Made by a program: the position numbers and the translations under genes. Below are positions 11,717 through 24,536 of a stretch of 64,000 nt of DNA, piece by piece; position 1 is the stretch's first letter, and every line of letters begins with the position of its first letter. Origin of the DNA: Glutinoglossum americanum (taxonomy: Eukaryota > Ascomycota > Geoglossomycetes > Geoglossales > Geoglossaceae); NCBI GenBank assembly GCA_020080175.1, contig JAGHQL010000011.1:1-64000 (forward strand), in the 5' to 3' direction. The notes beneath the pieces were generated by a model, which was given only the letters and a program-made list of their open reading frames with translations, made no database searches and was not told the DNA's origin.

Positions 11717-12518
11717 TCATCTCCTCGGCCCGGAGGGCGGCGCTAACCCAGGCACGCCGCTATACCTCTCCTCTCTCTCCGTCTTGAACATGACCTGCAC
11801 CCAGAACTCCTTGCTGTCCTCGTCGAACCACGTCCAGAACCGGCCCTCGCGCCGGTCCACCTCCCGCGCCTGCAGCTTGAATCCGCAAGTCTCGTAGGGC
11901 TCCGCGGCGATCAGCATGTACTGGAAGCTCTTGTCGGGCGGATTGTCTATCTTCTGCTCGAAGGCCGACATGAAGCGCACGCGCGGAACGACGCCGGGGG
12001 TTATCTCCGGGTATTGGAGTTGGAAGAGGAGGCCGAGTTGCCGCGTGAGCGGGTCTCGGGTCTTGGTGATCTTGTAGCCTGGGCGGCCGATCTTGACGGC
12101 GTTTTTGCGCACTTGGACTTGCTGCCCGACCATGCCTATGGGGAGGCCGGTGATGCTGTCGACTTTGCCGCTACCTTCGCGCTGCTCGCGCGCCGCGCGG
12201 CGGGCTAGGTTGGTTTGGTGCTTGCGGCCCTGGGTGTGGGCGAGGTAGGAGCCATCGTTCTGGTGGACGGTCAGGCAGAGACGGCATTCGAAGCTTCCGA
12301 CGTGGTTTTTGAAGAAGTAGGGGTCCTTTTCTAGGTCGATGGTCTCAAGGGCGAGACGACGGAGACGCTCACGACGGTCTGCATTGGTGGTTGAAGTTGA
12401 GGCGACTCCGCCGCCGCCGAATTTAGAACCTGCCCTATTCTGTTGGGGGTCAGTTAGCAGGTGCAAGCTTTTAGTTTTAATGCGTGGAACGCTGGGAGAA
12501 ACATACCTGGTAATCCAT
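11717..12518 (-). CDS. PRP11: Splicing factor 3A subunit 2 (SF3a66/Prp11)
   Basis: U2 snRNP component needed for pre-spliceosome assembly; 244 aa. Exons on the complement: 12507-12518 and 11717-12439. The first exon codes only MDYQ and the join gives MDYQNRAGSKFGGGG, the standard family start. A matrin/U1-type C2H2 zinc finger follows (CRLCLTVHQNDGSYLAHTQGRKH), then the conserved core GRPGYKITKTRDP and SFQYMLIAAEPYETCGFK. The protein ends soon after the core (WFDEDSKEFWVQVMFK), without the long proline-rich tail of animal SF3A2, as in yeast Prp11. Confidence 0.95.
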
Positions 12519-12739
12519 GATGATTAAATTTCTAGGTGATGCGAATTTATGTGTAGATGAAGGGCTCGCTTATGTACTCTGAAAGAGGTGTAGTGCGTTT
12601 CTGGCTTTCCCCGCCTGCAGTAGCTATCCATATCATATGAATAGTCACCACTACCACATTTTCATCCTTCAGTTCTCAACAACTTCGGAACTACAACTCA
12701 TCCCTTCGGAATCGAATAATCAATATCACTTATAACGCC
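12519..12739. promoter_or_regulatory. Divergent promoter SF3a2 / Rpb12
   Basis: Only 221 bp separate the two divergent start codons, so the two genes must share or abut promoters. A pyrimidine-rich stretch at about 12650-12700 lies just upstream of the Rpb12 ATG. Confidence 0.5.
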
Positions 12740-13090
12740 ATGTCTCGCGAACAATATCAGCCTCCTTCTGCTTCCCCATTCGGCAGCAGCGGTCTAGGCG
12801 AGTCTTCTACGCCCTTCTCCCTCCCAAACCCAGGCCAAAGCAGCGATGGCGGCCCTTCAATCGTCTATCTCTGCGGCGACTGCAACTCAAAGGTCCCGCT
12901 TAAGCGCGGCGACCCCATCCGGTGCAAGGAGTGTGGACACCGTGTGCTTTATAAGGAGAGGACGAAGAGGTGAGCTTCACTTTTTTTTCCTTTGTCTGAA
13001 GAGATGGAGTTCGCTGCGATGATCACAGAAGGGTTATGGCTGACATGGCATATCGGGATGGATAGGATGGTGCAGTTTGAAGCGCGGTGA
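12740..13090 (+). CDS. RPC10: RNA polymerases I/II/III common subunit RPABC4 (Rpb12)
   Basis: Small zinc-binding subunit shared by all three nuclear RNA polymerases; 84 aa. Exons 12740-12969 and 13066-13090. The N-terminal half is Ser/Pro-rich. The zinc ribbon is CGDC...CKEC in the context YLCGDCNSKVPLKRGD and IRCKECGHRVLYKERTKR. Without the second exon the protein would stop early. The 25-nt last exon adds MVQFEAR, the invariant end of the family, which fixes the 96-bp intron. Confidence 0.95.
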
Positions 13091-13432
13091 GAGGGGAAGT
13101 GGTAGAGATGGAAGATAATAGCGTCGGTGCATGAGGGGAATGGGACGTTAGGTCGTGCAGTTCGAAGGTCAACTGTTTTGCTCACTGCCGCTCGGACGGT
13201 TCAATGACATTAAACGGCAAGCCTATGGTATAGAAATTATGGCGTATTGGCGTGGGGGGTATCCCAATGGAGTGTACGAACAAGCTTGGTCGGTTCTACA
13301 ATTCGAGAACAATACTCGAGGGCAGGATTCAGATAGAGTACCCTTAGAGCAGTATCCTAGCTGTTCAGAGTTCTACGAATCAATAAAGGCTTTTTCCGAT
13401 ACCATCTTTCACTTATATTCATCTCTATTTCC
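13091..13432. terminator. Convergent 3' ends of Rpb12 and trp4
   Basis: 342 bp between two converging stop codons. No gene recognised; the + strand frame reaching in from 13155 is a shadow of trp4. Confidence 0.5.
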
Positions 13433-14798
13433 TTATATATCTACAAATGCGTTACTAACATCTACAAATTTCCCCCACATCCTCCAAGCTTCTCCACTCT
13501 CTACAGCCCACCTCGCCCGCCTGACCCCCTCCTTCCACCTCCCACCTCCTGGCCCCCTCTCCTTGATGACTTCGCCGCTATCACCGGGTCCCATGCTACT
13601 TGCATCTGCATCACAGACACCAGCAATTACGAATAGTGCCGCTGTGTTCATCAATACAAAGTGTAAGATGGGGTCATCCCTGGGCAACTGATTCTGCAGT
13701 AGTTTCATGAGAATCTTGGCGTTCTCGTGGGGCAATTTGCCTGGAGAAACCTCGGATAATTGGTGTGCGGGGAGACCAAAGTCTAGCGGTGAGAGCGTAA
13801 AATGCTGGACATCGACCAATGTTCGAGGCGGCCGTTCATCGTCGCTGGTGTCGCTATCGTCGCCGTTCGAACTGCGGTGGTCCGGATTTGGCCTAGACAC
13901 TAACCGCCAGCAATACGTCCGCCCTGCACAACTTATTTCATCCAGGTCTTCCTCTCCACAGATAACCATAGCCTTCTTCGATCTCCCCATCTTCAGCGCC
14001 TCCGCAAACACAGGGCCCAGATCCCTGCGCGCCACGCCAACGACCCGAGCCTCGAGAGCTTCCTCAACAGGATTCGCTAGCGGGCCGAGCAGATTAAAGA
14101 TAGTCCTCCAGCCTAGCTCTCTACGCACCGTTGCAACGTACTTCATCCCGGGGTGGAAGACTGGCGCATAGAGAAAAGCGTAGTTGGTGCTCTCGTAGAC
14201 CCTGGAGATCGTCTTTGGGGTTACGGCGTTGAGATTCGGTGGGGTAGGAGTCGTAGAGTTTAGGAGATCGGCGGAGCCGGACTTTGAGGTCGAGGCGCGG
14301 TTGCCATGTTTGCTCAGGAGAAGAAGGGAAGAGGCCAGGATGGAGGAGGTAGTGGAGATGTTGAATGTGGAGTGGGAGTCTCCGCCTGTGCCGACAATGT
14401 CGCACTATGAGAGTGGATAATTAGATCTCACGGATGAACGGCGCAACATCTCTCCCTAGACATCTAGGCAGGCAATTGAGAACACCAACCAGTCCCCCTA
14501 GATAGCTCCCCTCCCTCCGTCCTTTCCTCTTAACAACCTCCCTCAGGGCATCTGTATCCACCGACCATGCCGCATCCCTCATAGACTGCGCGCATTCCGC
14601 AATGACATCAGCCTTGCGATCCCAGCCCGTAAAATGCAATGCTGTAAGCAGAGCGCCCGTCTGGACCGGAGAAAGCTGGTCCGTAAAAATGTGTGAGATT
14701 GCCAATGCGATCTCACTGGCTGTGACATTTGCCTCCGCGGGGTTGGGCCAGAGGCGCTTGAGCAGCGGGGTGATTGATATTTTGCCGACTTCAGTCAT
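13433..14798 (-). CDS. TRP4: Anthranilate phosphoribosyltransferase
   Basis: Second step of tryptophan synthesis (anthranilate + PRPP to phosphoribosylanthranilate); 426 aa. Exons on the complement: 14490-14798 and 13433-14404. The intron begins with the weak donor GTTGGT; the join gives GGLCDIVGTGGDSHSTFN, the PRPP-binding motif, so the splice is firm. KHGNRASTSKSGSADLL follows, then the FNLLGPLANP block. An acidic insertion (SSNGDDSDTSDDERPP, near 13821-13884) interrupts the segment between the EISC strand and the DVQHFTLSPLDFGL block and is unlike bacterial TrpD. It stands alone, with no other trp gene beside it. Confidence 0.95.
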
Positions 14799-15134
14799 TC
14801 TAGTCGCGGCAGAAGGGAGTTCAAGAATTCAAGTGTATCGGAATATTCAGAGCTTCTCTGGGGATTCCTTGCCAGTAGTTAATCTCAATTGAACCCTTGG
14901 AAAATATTATGTCCCCCCGAAAGCTCACTCGGAGCGGTGGGTTACCGTTGAATTGGTAGTTATTGTTCTCGGCAAGTTCCGAGACCCAAAAGCAACCACC
15001 AAATTTTCCGTCCCTTTCAACGCCTTCAGCGAAAAAGTCGTCGACTGATATCTCAGGTAATTCGGTCACGATCTACGGCTTATTCTTGATAACTTATCAG
15101 TAGCAGGAAAAGCAGGCAGATATACGTCCCCACA
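14799..15134. promoter_or_regulatory. Divergent promoter trp4 / uL10m
   Basis: 336 bp between divergent starts. A minus-strand frame at 14821-15069 (82 codons) has no recognisable features and no fitting splice to trp4; I treat the stretch as promoter. Confidence 0.4.
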
Positions 15135-16160
15135 ATGCCCCCGCGATTACCTCTGCGGCAACGTTGTCTCCGTCTTCATTACCTACAACAACAAACATCC
15201 TTCACACCCTCCCACCTCCGCAGTTATGCCGTAGCAACTGCCTCCGCAAGACTAAACTATGCATCTACATCCTCTCACTCCCAAAGATCTGCTCCCGCTC
15301 CCCCAATCATCAACTACCCCTCAACCCAACCGCCCTCCTACAAGCCCCCAGAGTTCCGCAAATCCCAACTCCTCCGACAATACGCCTCCCTGCTACGCTC
15401 CACACCGCTAATACTGCTATTCCAACACAACAACTTCAAATCCACCGAATGGGTTGGAGTCCGCCGCGAACTGACGCTCGCCCTGAGAAAAGTCGACGCC
15501 TCGAGGGCGGAGGAAGGGTTCGCCGACCCGGCCGGGGGGCTGGCGGACGGGATCAAGCTCCAGACCATCCAGACGGGCATCTTCGAGGCGGCGCTGAAGA
15601 TCACCGAGTACTTCGACCCCATCAAGGATACGTACGAGCCCTCATCGCCGGGCGAGCCGAAGCTCACGCACACCCTCTCCCGCGCCGCCCACGAAGCCGC
15701 CGCCAACAGAAAACTAACCCACGCCCTCGCCCCGCTGCTCTCCGGGCCCCTGGTCCTCCTCACGTTCCCCGCGGTCTCCCCCCAACACCTCAGGGCCGCC
15801 CTCTCGATCCTCTCCCCCAGCCAACCCAGCTTCCCCGCTCCGACGCGCCGCGCGAACCCGGGGTACCACGACCCGGCGGTGCAGAACGGGGTTTCGAAGC
15901 TTCTCCTGCTGGGCGCGAGGGTGGAGGGTAGGGTGTTTGACGCCGAGGGCACGAGGTGGGTTGGTGGGATTGAGGGCGGGATTGACGGGCTGAGGGCGCA
16001 GTTGGTGGGGATGCTGCAGGGGGTTGGGGCTGGGTTGACGGGTGTGTTGGAGGGGGCGGGGAGGAGTTTGTATTTTACTCTTGAAGGGAGGAGGGAGATG
16101 TTGGAGGAGGACACGAAAAAGGGGGAGGGGGAGGGGGAAGGGAAGACGGAGGGGGGTTGA
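15135..16160 (+). CDS. MRPL11: Mitochondrial large ribosomal subunit protein uL10m
   Basis: Single-exon gene, 341 aa; stalk-base protein of the mitochondrial ribosome (yeast MrpL11/YmL11). The first 50 residues are rich in Arg, Leu and Ser and lack acidic residues, as a mitochondrial presequence should. The L10 core begins at FRKSQLLRQYASLLRSTPLILLFQHNNF, and a later segment LAPLLSGPLVLLTFPAVSP is typical of the family. The C-terminus ends in a Gly/Glu tail (KGEGEGEGKTEGG). Codon use is strongly G/C-ending in the middle part (15500-15900). The minus-strand frame of nearly the same length is a shadow. Confidence 0.9.
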   Translation: MPPRLPLRQRCLRLHYLQQQTSFTPSHLRSYAVATASARLNYASTSSHSQRSAPAPPIINYPSTQPPSYKPPEFRKSQLLRQYASLLRSTPLILLFQHNNFKSTEWVGVRRELTLALRKVDASRAEEGFADPAGGLADGIKLQTIQTGIFEAALKITEYFDPIKDTYEPSSPGEPKLTHTLSRAAHEAAANRKLTHALAPLLSGPLVLLTFPAVSPQHLRAALSILSPSQPSFPAPTRRANPGYHDPAVQNGVSKLLLLGARVEGRVFDAEGTRWVGGIEGGIDGLRAQLVGMLQGVGAGLTGVLEGAGRSLYFTLEGRREMLEEDTKKGEGEGEGKTEGG

Positions 16161-16249
16161 TGGGCTCCGATCAGGGGGTTAGGAGGGTTTTGGTGTATCA
16201 TAGCTTGTAGAGCATAGACTTTTGTTTTATTCAACTTCTACAAATAATC

Positions 16250-18032
16250 TCAAGATCCTGCTTCAGAGTCGTGGGGTGGTGGCTTGAACCCTTTGAAGTA
16301 CTAGTAAGACCGAAACCGTCAGTGTTTGCGCCCTTATGAGGACCAGACGAACGAATCCCCTGAGATGAGAACGAAATCCCCTCACCTTTCTCCGAAAATC
16401 ATTCAGCTCATCCGCCGTAGCACCCACAAAACCCTCCCGCCCCAACATCTCCATCCTCTCCCTCAAAAACTCCTCCGTATAAACAACCTCCTTATCCGGC
16501 AGTCGCCTATACGTTAAGAGTCTTCTCGACCCTACCATTCACCGCATCAGCGAGTCAGATTAAAAAAAAAAAAGGGGGGGGGGAAAGCAACAGGTGAGCC
16601 AGATATGGAGCGGAAAATACGCACATTTGTTAAACGCCTGCACGCAGACACTCACGAGCTCGAGGGATGGGTGAGTGGGGACGCTCAGCTCCGTTAAGCT
16701 CTCGTTTGCCGTGGGCATCCAGAGGGAGAGCCTACCGTTGTCGACGAGAGAAGTGGAGGCGAAGGTTAGGATGTCGGAGAGCAGAGCGAGGAAGCTGTAG
16801 GGGCGTTTAGGGGGGATATAATGGGGTTGTCTAGCCCGACCGATATCAGCGCCATCTCTCCTCATTCACCCCCAGCCAGCCCCTCTCTCCAAAGAGAATA
16901 GCCGTCTGTCCTAAACCCCCCAAGCCCGCACCCCGAATAAAAAAAAAAATAATGCCGTAAAACCAAACGAGATGAGAGGCCTTACAAATGCGCCGCCTCC
17001 CCGTTCCCCAAGATAATAACCTCCTTCACCTTCTCCCGGTCCCTCGTCCCCAGCACCTTCAGCCCCTCCCTGACCCCGTACGGCGGATCGCAAAGGATCC
17101 CGTCGAGCCAGCGCCCCGCCCTCAGCGGGTCGTTCGTCAGATCCGCCACCCAGACGTCCAGGAGCCTCCCCTCGAGCCCGTACTGCTTGAAATTAGCCTT
17201 GACGTCGCGCTTCCCGTCCTTGCCCCGCACGGAGCGGCCGTCGATGTCGCTCCCCGCCACATAGGCCCCGAAGTGCGCTGCGGCCACGAGGAAACTGCCG
17301 GTGCCGGCGAAGGGGTCGTAAATTAGCTTGCCGGGCGCCGCGAGGGTCAGGTTTGCGGTTATGAGGGCGAGCTCGGCGTCCATGGACGTGGTGCTGATGT
17401 AGCAGCGCCTTTTGAGGTCGTATGTCGCAATGGCGTCCCGAGATCCCCGTGCGATGAGTCTGCCCATCCACACGCGTTTAAGCGCCGTTCCGCTGCCGTC
17501 CCACTCCTCGAATACACAGAAGGTCTCCTCCGCGCCGCGCATCACTATTGGTCCATTGAATCCCAGGTATGAGAAGCTCTCGATTAATTCTCGCTGTGCT
17601 GCGGCACTGCGTTTTCCTTGGTATGCATCGACCTCGAATTTGAAGGAGCAGGTCTTATAGCGTGTCCCTCGAGCGGAGGCATTCTGGCGGACTGCGGCAT
17701 GGAGATCCGGGTATGTGGATCCGGCGGCCCAGAGCTCGAAGATGGCTTTGCTGAGGACACTGCGGGAGATCAGGGCACGGGCTGTGGCCTCGTCGTGGAG
17801 TTTGACTGTGCAGAATGGCGACTATTAAGGCATACAGTCAATGTAAATATTTAGCAGTAAAGCACTGCTGGTGGAACTTTAGAGCTGGCTTCCACTCTAC
17901 GCGGTGGGGACATACGGATTCGCTGTAGGAGAGGACCTCAACATTGATATTCGCCAGGGCAGCAAGAGCCAGGATCTCGGGTTTACGAAACGATTCGTGG
18001 ACCTGCACGAGGCGAATGAGATATTCTGTCAT
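16250..18032 (-). CDS. TRM11: tRNA (guanine(10)-N2)-methyltransferase catalytic subunit Trm11
   Basis: SAM-dependent enzyme that, with Trm112, makes m2G10 in tRNA; 451 aa. Exons on the complement: 17916-18032, 16986-17821, 16625-16830, 16386-16531, 16250-16300. I start at MTEYLIRLVQVHESFRKPEI, which matches the family; the frame is open 24 codons further up. The SAM-binding motif is YDPFAGTGSFLVAAAHFGAY, followed by GSDID, and the catalytic motif is CDPPYGVREG (D/NPPY type). The four joins restore SESSPFCTVKL, HLQPHYIPPKRPY, FNKWSRRLLTY and FRRKYFKGFK in turn. Its 3' end lies 89 bp from the converging uL10m stop. Confidence 0.95.
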
Positions 18033-20079
18033 GGCTTTGCTGAGGAGCGGGGCCTTTTTATCTGCGGTTGAAGGGCTTGTTCGTCCGGGAATGTAGGTAA
18101 ACAAAAAGAATTCATTGCAAGGTGATTGGCGAGCGGGTGCTCTGTGTTGGTGTATTCAGAGTTATTCCGGACGAAATTGGAACACACGCCCGCTGCAAGC
18201 ACATACGGTATTAGGGATGGCTTAACGCGGGCGTTCCGCTGCACTCTATCCTCCCGTTCAATACCCCACGGAGCAAATAGACCCCGTCATGGTGGGAGTA
18301 GGAGGTTCGAATCGGTGTTCCATATTCCTGCTATTCCCCTCCCTCCCCCAGCGGGATTCTAGAGCGAGAGTATATGCTAGTGCCTCCTACGCGATGCCGC
18401 ATTTCCCGTCCCACCCAGGATGTGTTTGTGTTGACGAGGGTGGGCTAGGGCTCTTCGAAGACTTACCCTACTCGACCAGACAAACAGAGCAAACAGTACC
18501 CCTACGCGCGCCACCAATAATCCCAATCCCTCCCCCCCACATAAACAAGCATTTCCCCTCCCGGGTCCATATGCGGTACCGAGGCTATTAAAAAAAAAAA
18601 CTACCAAAAAGAGCAGCATCAAGACTCGAATGAAAAGATTCAACGGACCCTTTTGCCCTTTTGGGTCCACCTAATCCTCGCTTGAATCCTAATTGGGTAT
18701 GTCCTTTTTGCTTTTAATTTGCTTGGGTCGTAAACAAGCATTGCCTGCTTGACCGACCTAACCTACTTGGTGGTGCCGGCGCTGTGTCGAACAACGATGC
18801 CGCCTTGTAAAGCCCAACGAACCTACAGGAACTACTGTATTATCCGTGGAACGGCAGCCTCCGAGCGATGTCTCGCTGTTCGCTTCCGCCAATGTCGGGC
18901 CGGATCGGCGCACAGCATGCGGGTTTTTTTCTTTTCTGTGATTATCCCGGATTCCCACCTGTATGCGCTATTGTCTCGTATATTCTCCTTCCTCTCCTGC
19001 CTTTTCGGGTTGTGGCAATAGGACGCATTATCCACTCAGACCATACTTCTCTCTATGTTGTATATTGGCTATGGGATTGCTCATAGGGGGGGTGGTAACT
19101 GAGCCGATCATATCCACTAAGAGCGAGCGGACTCGAGAGTTCTAGGTGCTTCTGGATCCCCCGGAGGAGACCCGGACGAATGGATTTACATATCGACTGC
19201 CCCCCTGGCGGTCTGGTTAAGAATGTCCGCGTCGGTTTGGCCCCCCATTGGCTGAATTAATCGCTGGGCTCCCCCGTTGGCAGGTGGTATTGTATTGTAC
19301 GTGTATCGACCCATTATTGCAGATATGCCGGGGGGAATGGAATTCTAGATGGGCTTCGATACGTGTAAACGGTCGGCGATCGAGATCCAGCTACCGCCGC
19401 CCTTAAGGCTAAGATCTACTATACATCACCAGATACGGGACATTAAAAAGGGGTAAATGGGCGAAAGAGGTAATGAGAAGATGCTGAGTATTGGAGATCG
19501 GCGGGTCTATAGATTAGCGGCTGGGCATATCACAACCTCCTACAAACAACAATCTCTTCGTTGAGTCTTCCTCCATCTGGACGAAGAAAGAGCAGCTCTA
19601 GGTGAAAGAAGTTAGCAAGGGGGGATAGCTGAGAGTGTCGGAAGCACGCTTGCACCTGGTGACGTCCAGGTTCCTCCATCTCTGGGGAGGGAAATGGGTT
19701 CATTGAATCCATCTGATAATTTTTGTATCCAAGTGCAGATCTGCCCATATTTCTTTTCCCCACAAATATCTCTTGCGCAGAAAGACAGCAAAATCGCAAG
19801 GCGTAACCTCCCCACCCCACCTTGAATCATCAGCGAAGAGGGCGAGGCGACCGCTCAGGCAAGGCATGACGAATTCTCTTGTGCCATGTGTAACGTGGGA
19901 GGAGGCTGTTGTGAGCCCCCTCCCCTCCCGCTAAGTTTGTCACATATCTTTGAGCATCCGCCTACCATTCCCATTCCACATGTCCAAACCTACCTTCTGA
20001 ATATTTACCCGCCATTTCGTTCCGAATTCAGTTGTTTACATCGCGCAACTTTGGAAGAACAATACAAGCTCCTAGATCA
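18033..20079. other. Large intergenic region, no gene seen
   Basis: About 2 kb between the Trm11 start (minus) and the PARG-like start (+). Open frames up to 100 codons occur on both strands but none shows domain-like content or sensible splicing. An A-run lies at 18591-18600 and a small inverted repeat GGACCC/GGGTCC at 18645-18668. A transcribed non-coding element cannot be ruled out by eye. Confidence 0.5.
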
Positions 20080-20977
20080 ATGTCTGATTATGAGCGAAGG
20101 ATTCGCAAGGCACTGTCTAGGGATGCCAAGGATCATATTTGGAGAATCGGCGCTGATATCCCCGAGTCGTTGATTGCAACGTCGTATCCGAACCCTCCCA
20201 GCATACCGGCTGGGGAAGAACGACCCCCACCTAAGATCGAGGTCGTGGGCGAAGACCCTATGGATGTTGCGCTGGGTTGGTACCAAGGGAGGGCTCTAGG
20301 GAGACCTTGCTGACGGCTAGTAGGGTGTATTCCTGCGATTCCGGTTGTCAACATGGCCCACAAGGGTCGCCCAGGAGGGGACTGGGAGACTGGATCCAGT
20401 GAGCTGGAAGCAGGCTTTTGCAGAAGAAGCAGCCTAGTTAGCACACTTGAAACCAAGGACGAGGACGGATGTTCGCGCTATCCGGTTCCTGAGGCTGGGG
20501 GAATATACTCCCCTCACGTAGGCAAGTAATACCAGAAGCCTCTTAGTTTCAGACGAAAAGCCTTCTAACTTCATCGCAGTGGTCTTCAGGAACTGGGATT
20601 CCTGGGACCTGTGGGGGAGCTACAAGACACTTTCTGTCATTTCCGTAGCGCCGGAGAGGAATCCGTATCTCGATATATCTAAGACTAGATACTCTTTTGA
20701 CCTAGAGAGGACACGCATGAGGGCGAATATTCGTACTATTCTGCGCATCGCTGCAGTACATGGGCACAAGGAGCTCTGTGCTGGCACCTTTGGAGTCGGT
20801 CCGGGGTATCACCACCCAGCAGCTGAAATAGCGACCATGTGGGCGGAGGTGCTTTCTGAGGATGAGTTCAGGAGTGCCTTCACAAAGGTTATCTTCGCGA
20901 TTAAAGGTTGCGCGACGGATGTGGGCGGAAAGGGGATTCTCGAGGCTTTTCAGGAGAAATTTTCCAACCAAGCTTAA
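20080..20977 (+). CDS. TIGR02452/DUF2263 PARG-like protein, catalytic motif lost
   Basis: About 263-264 aa. Proposed exons: 20080-20275, 20321 (or 20324)-20521, 20580-20977. The family is microbial-type poly(ADP-ribose) glycohydrolase. The conserved run is VVNMAHKGRPGGDW, then FCRRSSL, YPVPEAGGIYSPHV and GTFGVGPGYHHPAAE. Against the intact paralogue at 48570-49553, GGG becomes GGD and QEE becomes LEA, so the catalytic second Glu is absent. Second intron: a GC-AG intron (AG|GCAAGT, branch TTCTAAC) that restores HVVVFRNW. First intron: inferred, only 45 or 48 bp with donor GTTGGT; without it an in-frame TGA at 20311 would end the protein. A start at 20032 is also open. It may be an ADP-ribose-binding pseudoenzyme or a decaying gene. 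Confidence 0.65.
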
Positions 20978-21389
20978 CAGGTTTTCCGGACGCTCAACTT
21001 CGCTTCTGTGTCTTCCTCTATTCTTGTGCGGCTCGGGCAGGGAGTTCCTCAAAAGAATCATTGGCTGATCAATATAGCTTTTATTTTGGTTGTCCACTGC
21101 CCCTAAACAGACAGCAGATTCCCCTGCTTTCATTTTGTCGATAGCATCATGTATCGTGATACGCTCCTCCACCAGGCTTCAGCTAAGAGTTGAAAATGGC
21201 CATGCAAGTGACAGAGAAACAAGTCCTATTGTGGCAGAACTAATGTCTTTACCAACTTTATCGAAAAAGAAATTCGCCAACACGCCAACTGCCCCCTTCG
21301 TATGTTTGAATGCGCACAATGGACTGAAACTTCATGATGATCTGGTGATTGCGTTCCCGGTGGTCCAGCACCAAAACGGGAGCGCCATT
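20978..21389. terminator. Convergent 3' ends of PARG-like gene and NDR kinase
   Basis: 412 bp between converging stop codons. No gene recognised; the + strand frame reaching in from 21090 is a shadow of the kinase C-terminus. Confidence 0.45.
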
Positions 21390-23520
<2,131 letters not shown>

Positions 23521-24536
23521 TTTCGCCGTTGCCGTCAATATGAGCAAGCAGTTCAAGAGCAGAAGAAGCCTTATCGGATCCTCACCGAGGCAAATAGAGC
23601 GTAAGGAGGTCGCGCTCAATCAGCGGGATCTTGTTGGGCTACTGAGAACCGTCAGGCCCATACAGCACCTGGTGACCTGCAAGCCGATTCCGGTCGTCCA
23701 GTCAAAAATTGAAGTGAGGTAAAGACGTGAAAAGCAGAAAAAGCTGGTAATGAGTGAATTCGAGAAGACAGGAGTAAGGGTGGCGGTCAAGCGAAACGAA
23801 GCGATACCTTCTGGGGCGGCAAAATCCTGCCAAGTCCGTGTAGGAACGGCCCAGGACAGGAAATCCTTCAGCGCGAAAATGGCCAGATATTTAGCCTGTG
23901 ATACGGCTGAAGACCTTGACGTCTGGTGTTGGGAAGGTGAGAGGCCACAAGAACACAGAGTTCCAGAAGAATGGCGGGACATCAGCAGGGCAAACGCAGC
24001 AAGTACGGCATGTAATGTGCAAGTACAAGTACACAAAGCGCGAGGCGGGAGCACTTCGTACTCTTTTCCAGGGATTCGACATCTCATTAAACGACGATAG
24101 TATCAGCATAGATCAAATCAGATCTTGTTTAATGTCAAAGCTGTTTTCTAGGGCTCTTATATTCAACGATCCTCAGTTTGAAACCAGCACAGAAGGAATT
24201 CCGCCTCAGCAGATTTCGAACCAGAAGAAATCTGAGCCTGGTACATGGATAGGAAAACACGTTGCGGCTTCTTGCAGTGCGTTCACCTTGCATTACACTT
24301 CATGTACGAGGAATGAACTCTGCCAGATGCAGCAACAAGCCACAAGAACTGTTGGCCAATGAGACCGAGTGGTGCACGTGATCTTCAAACGAAACGATGA
24401 TTACGTCAGCATTCAAAAAGATTTCAGAAGTGTACTCTTCACTATATAGACAACGCAGTCCTGGAGGCCTGCTGTTGAGGTGAATCTCAAGACGCTAGGC
24501 TGCGGGGCCTATTTGTGCTTAAAGAAAGTCACCACG
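23521..24536. promoter_or_regulatory. Divergent promoter region cot1 / TIM54
   Basis: About 1 kb. A CCAAT box at 24356-24360 and a TATATA element at 24443-24448 lie about 180 and 90 bp upstream of the TIM54 ATG, a reasonable fungal promoter arrangement. The frames at 23750-24362 have no recognisable content. Confidence 0.4.

Noticed and set aside
14821-15069. 82-codon minus frame upstream of trp4
   Set aside because: No family resemblance and no fitting splice to trp4; lies in the divergent promoter.
15338-16234. 298-codon minus frame opposite uL10m
   Set aside because: Shadow of a GC-rich coding exon; the + strand product has a clear family match.
18290-18320. tRNA-like GGTTCGAATC
   Set aside because: No acceptor or anticodon stem in the right place.
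18645-18668. GGACCC/GGGTCC inverted repeat as a terminator or small RNA
   Set aside because: Only a 6-bp stem with a 12-base loop; expected by chance in 2 kb.
18033-20079. Transposon or foreign insert in the 2-kb gap
   Set aside because: No terminal repeats, target duplication, transposase-like or polymerase-like frame seen on either strand.
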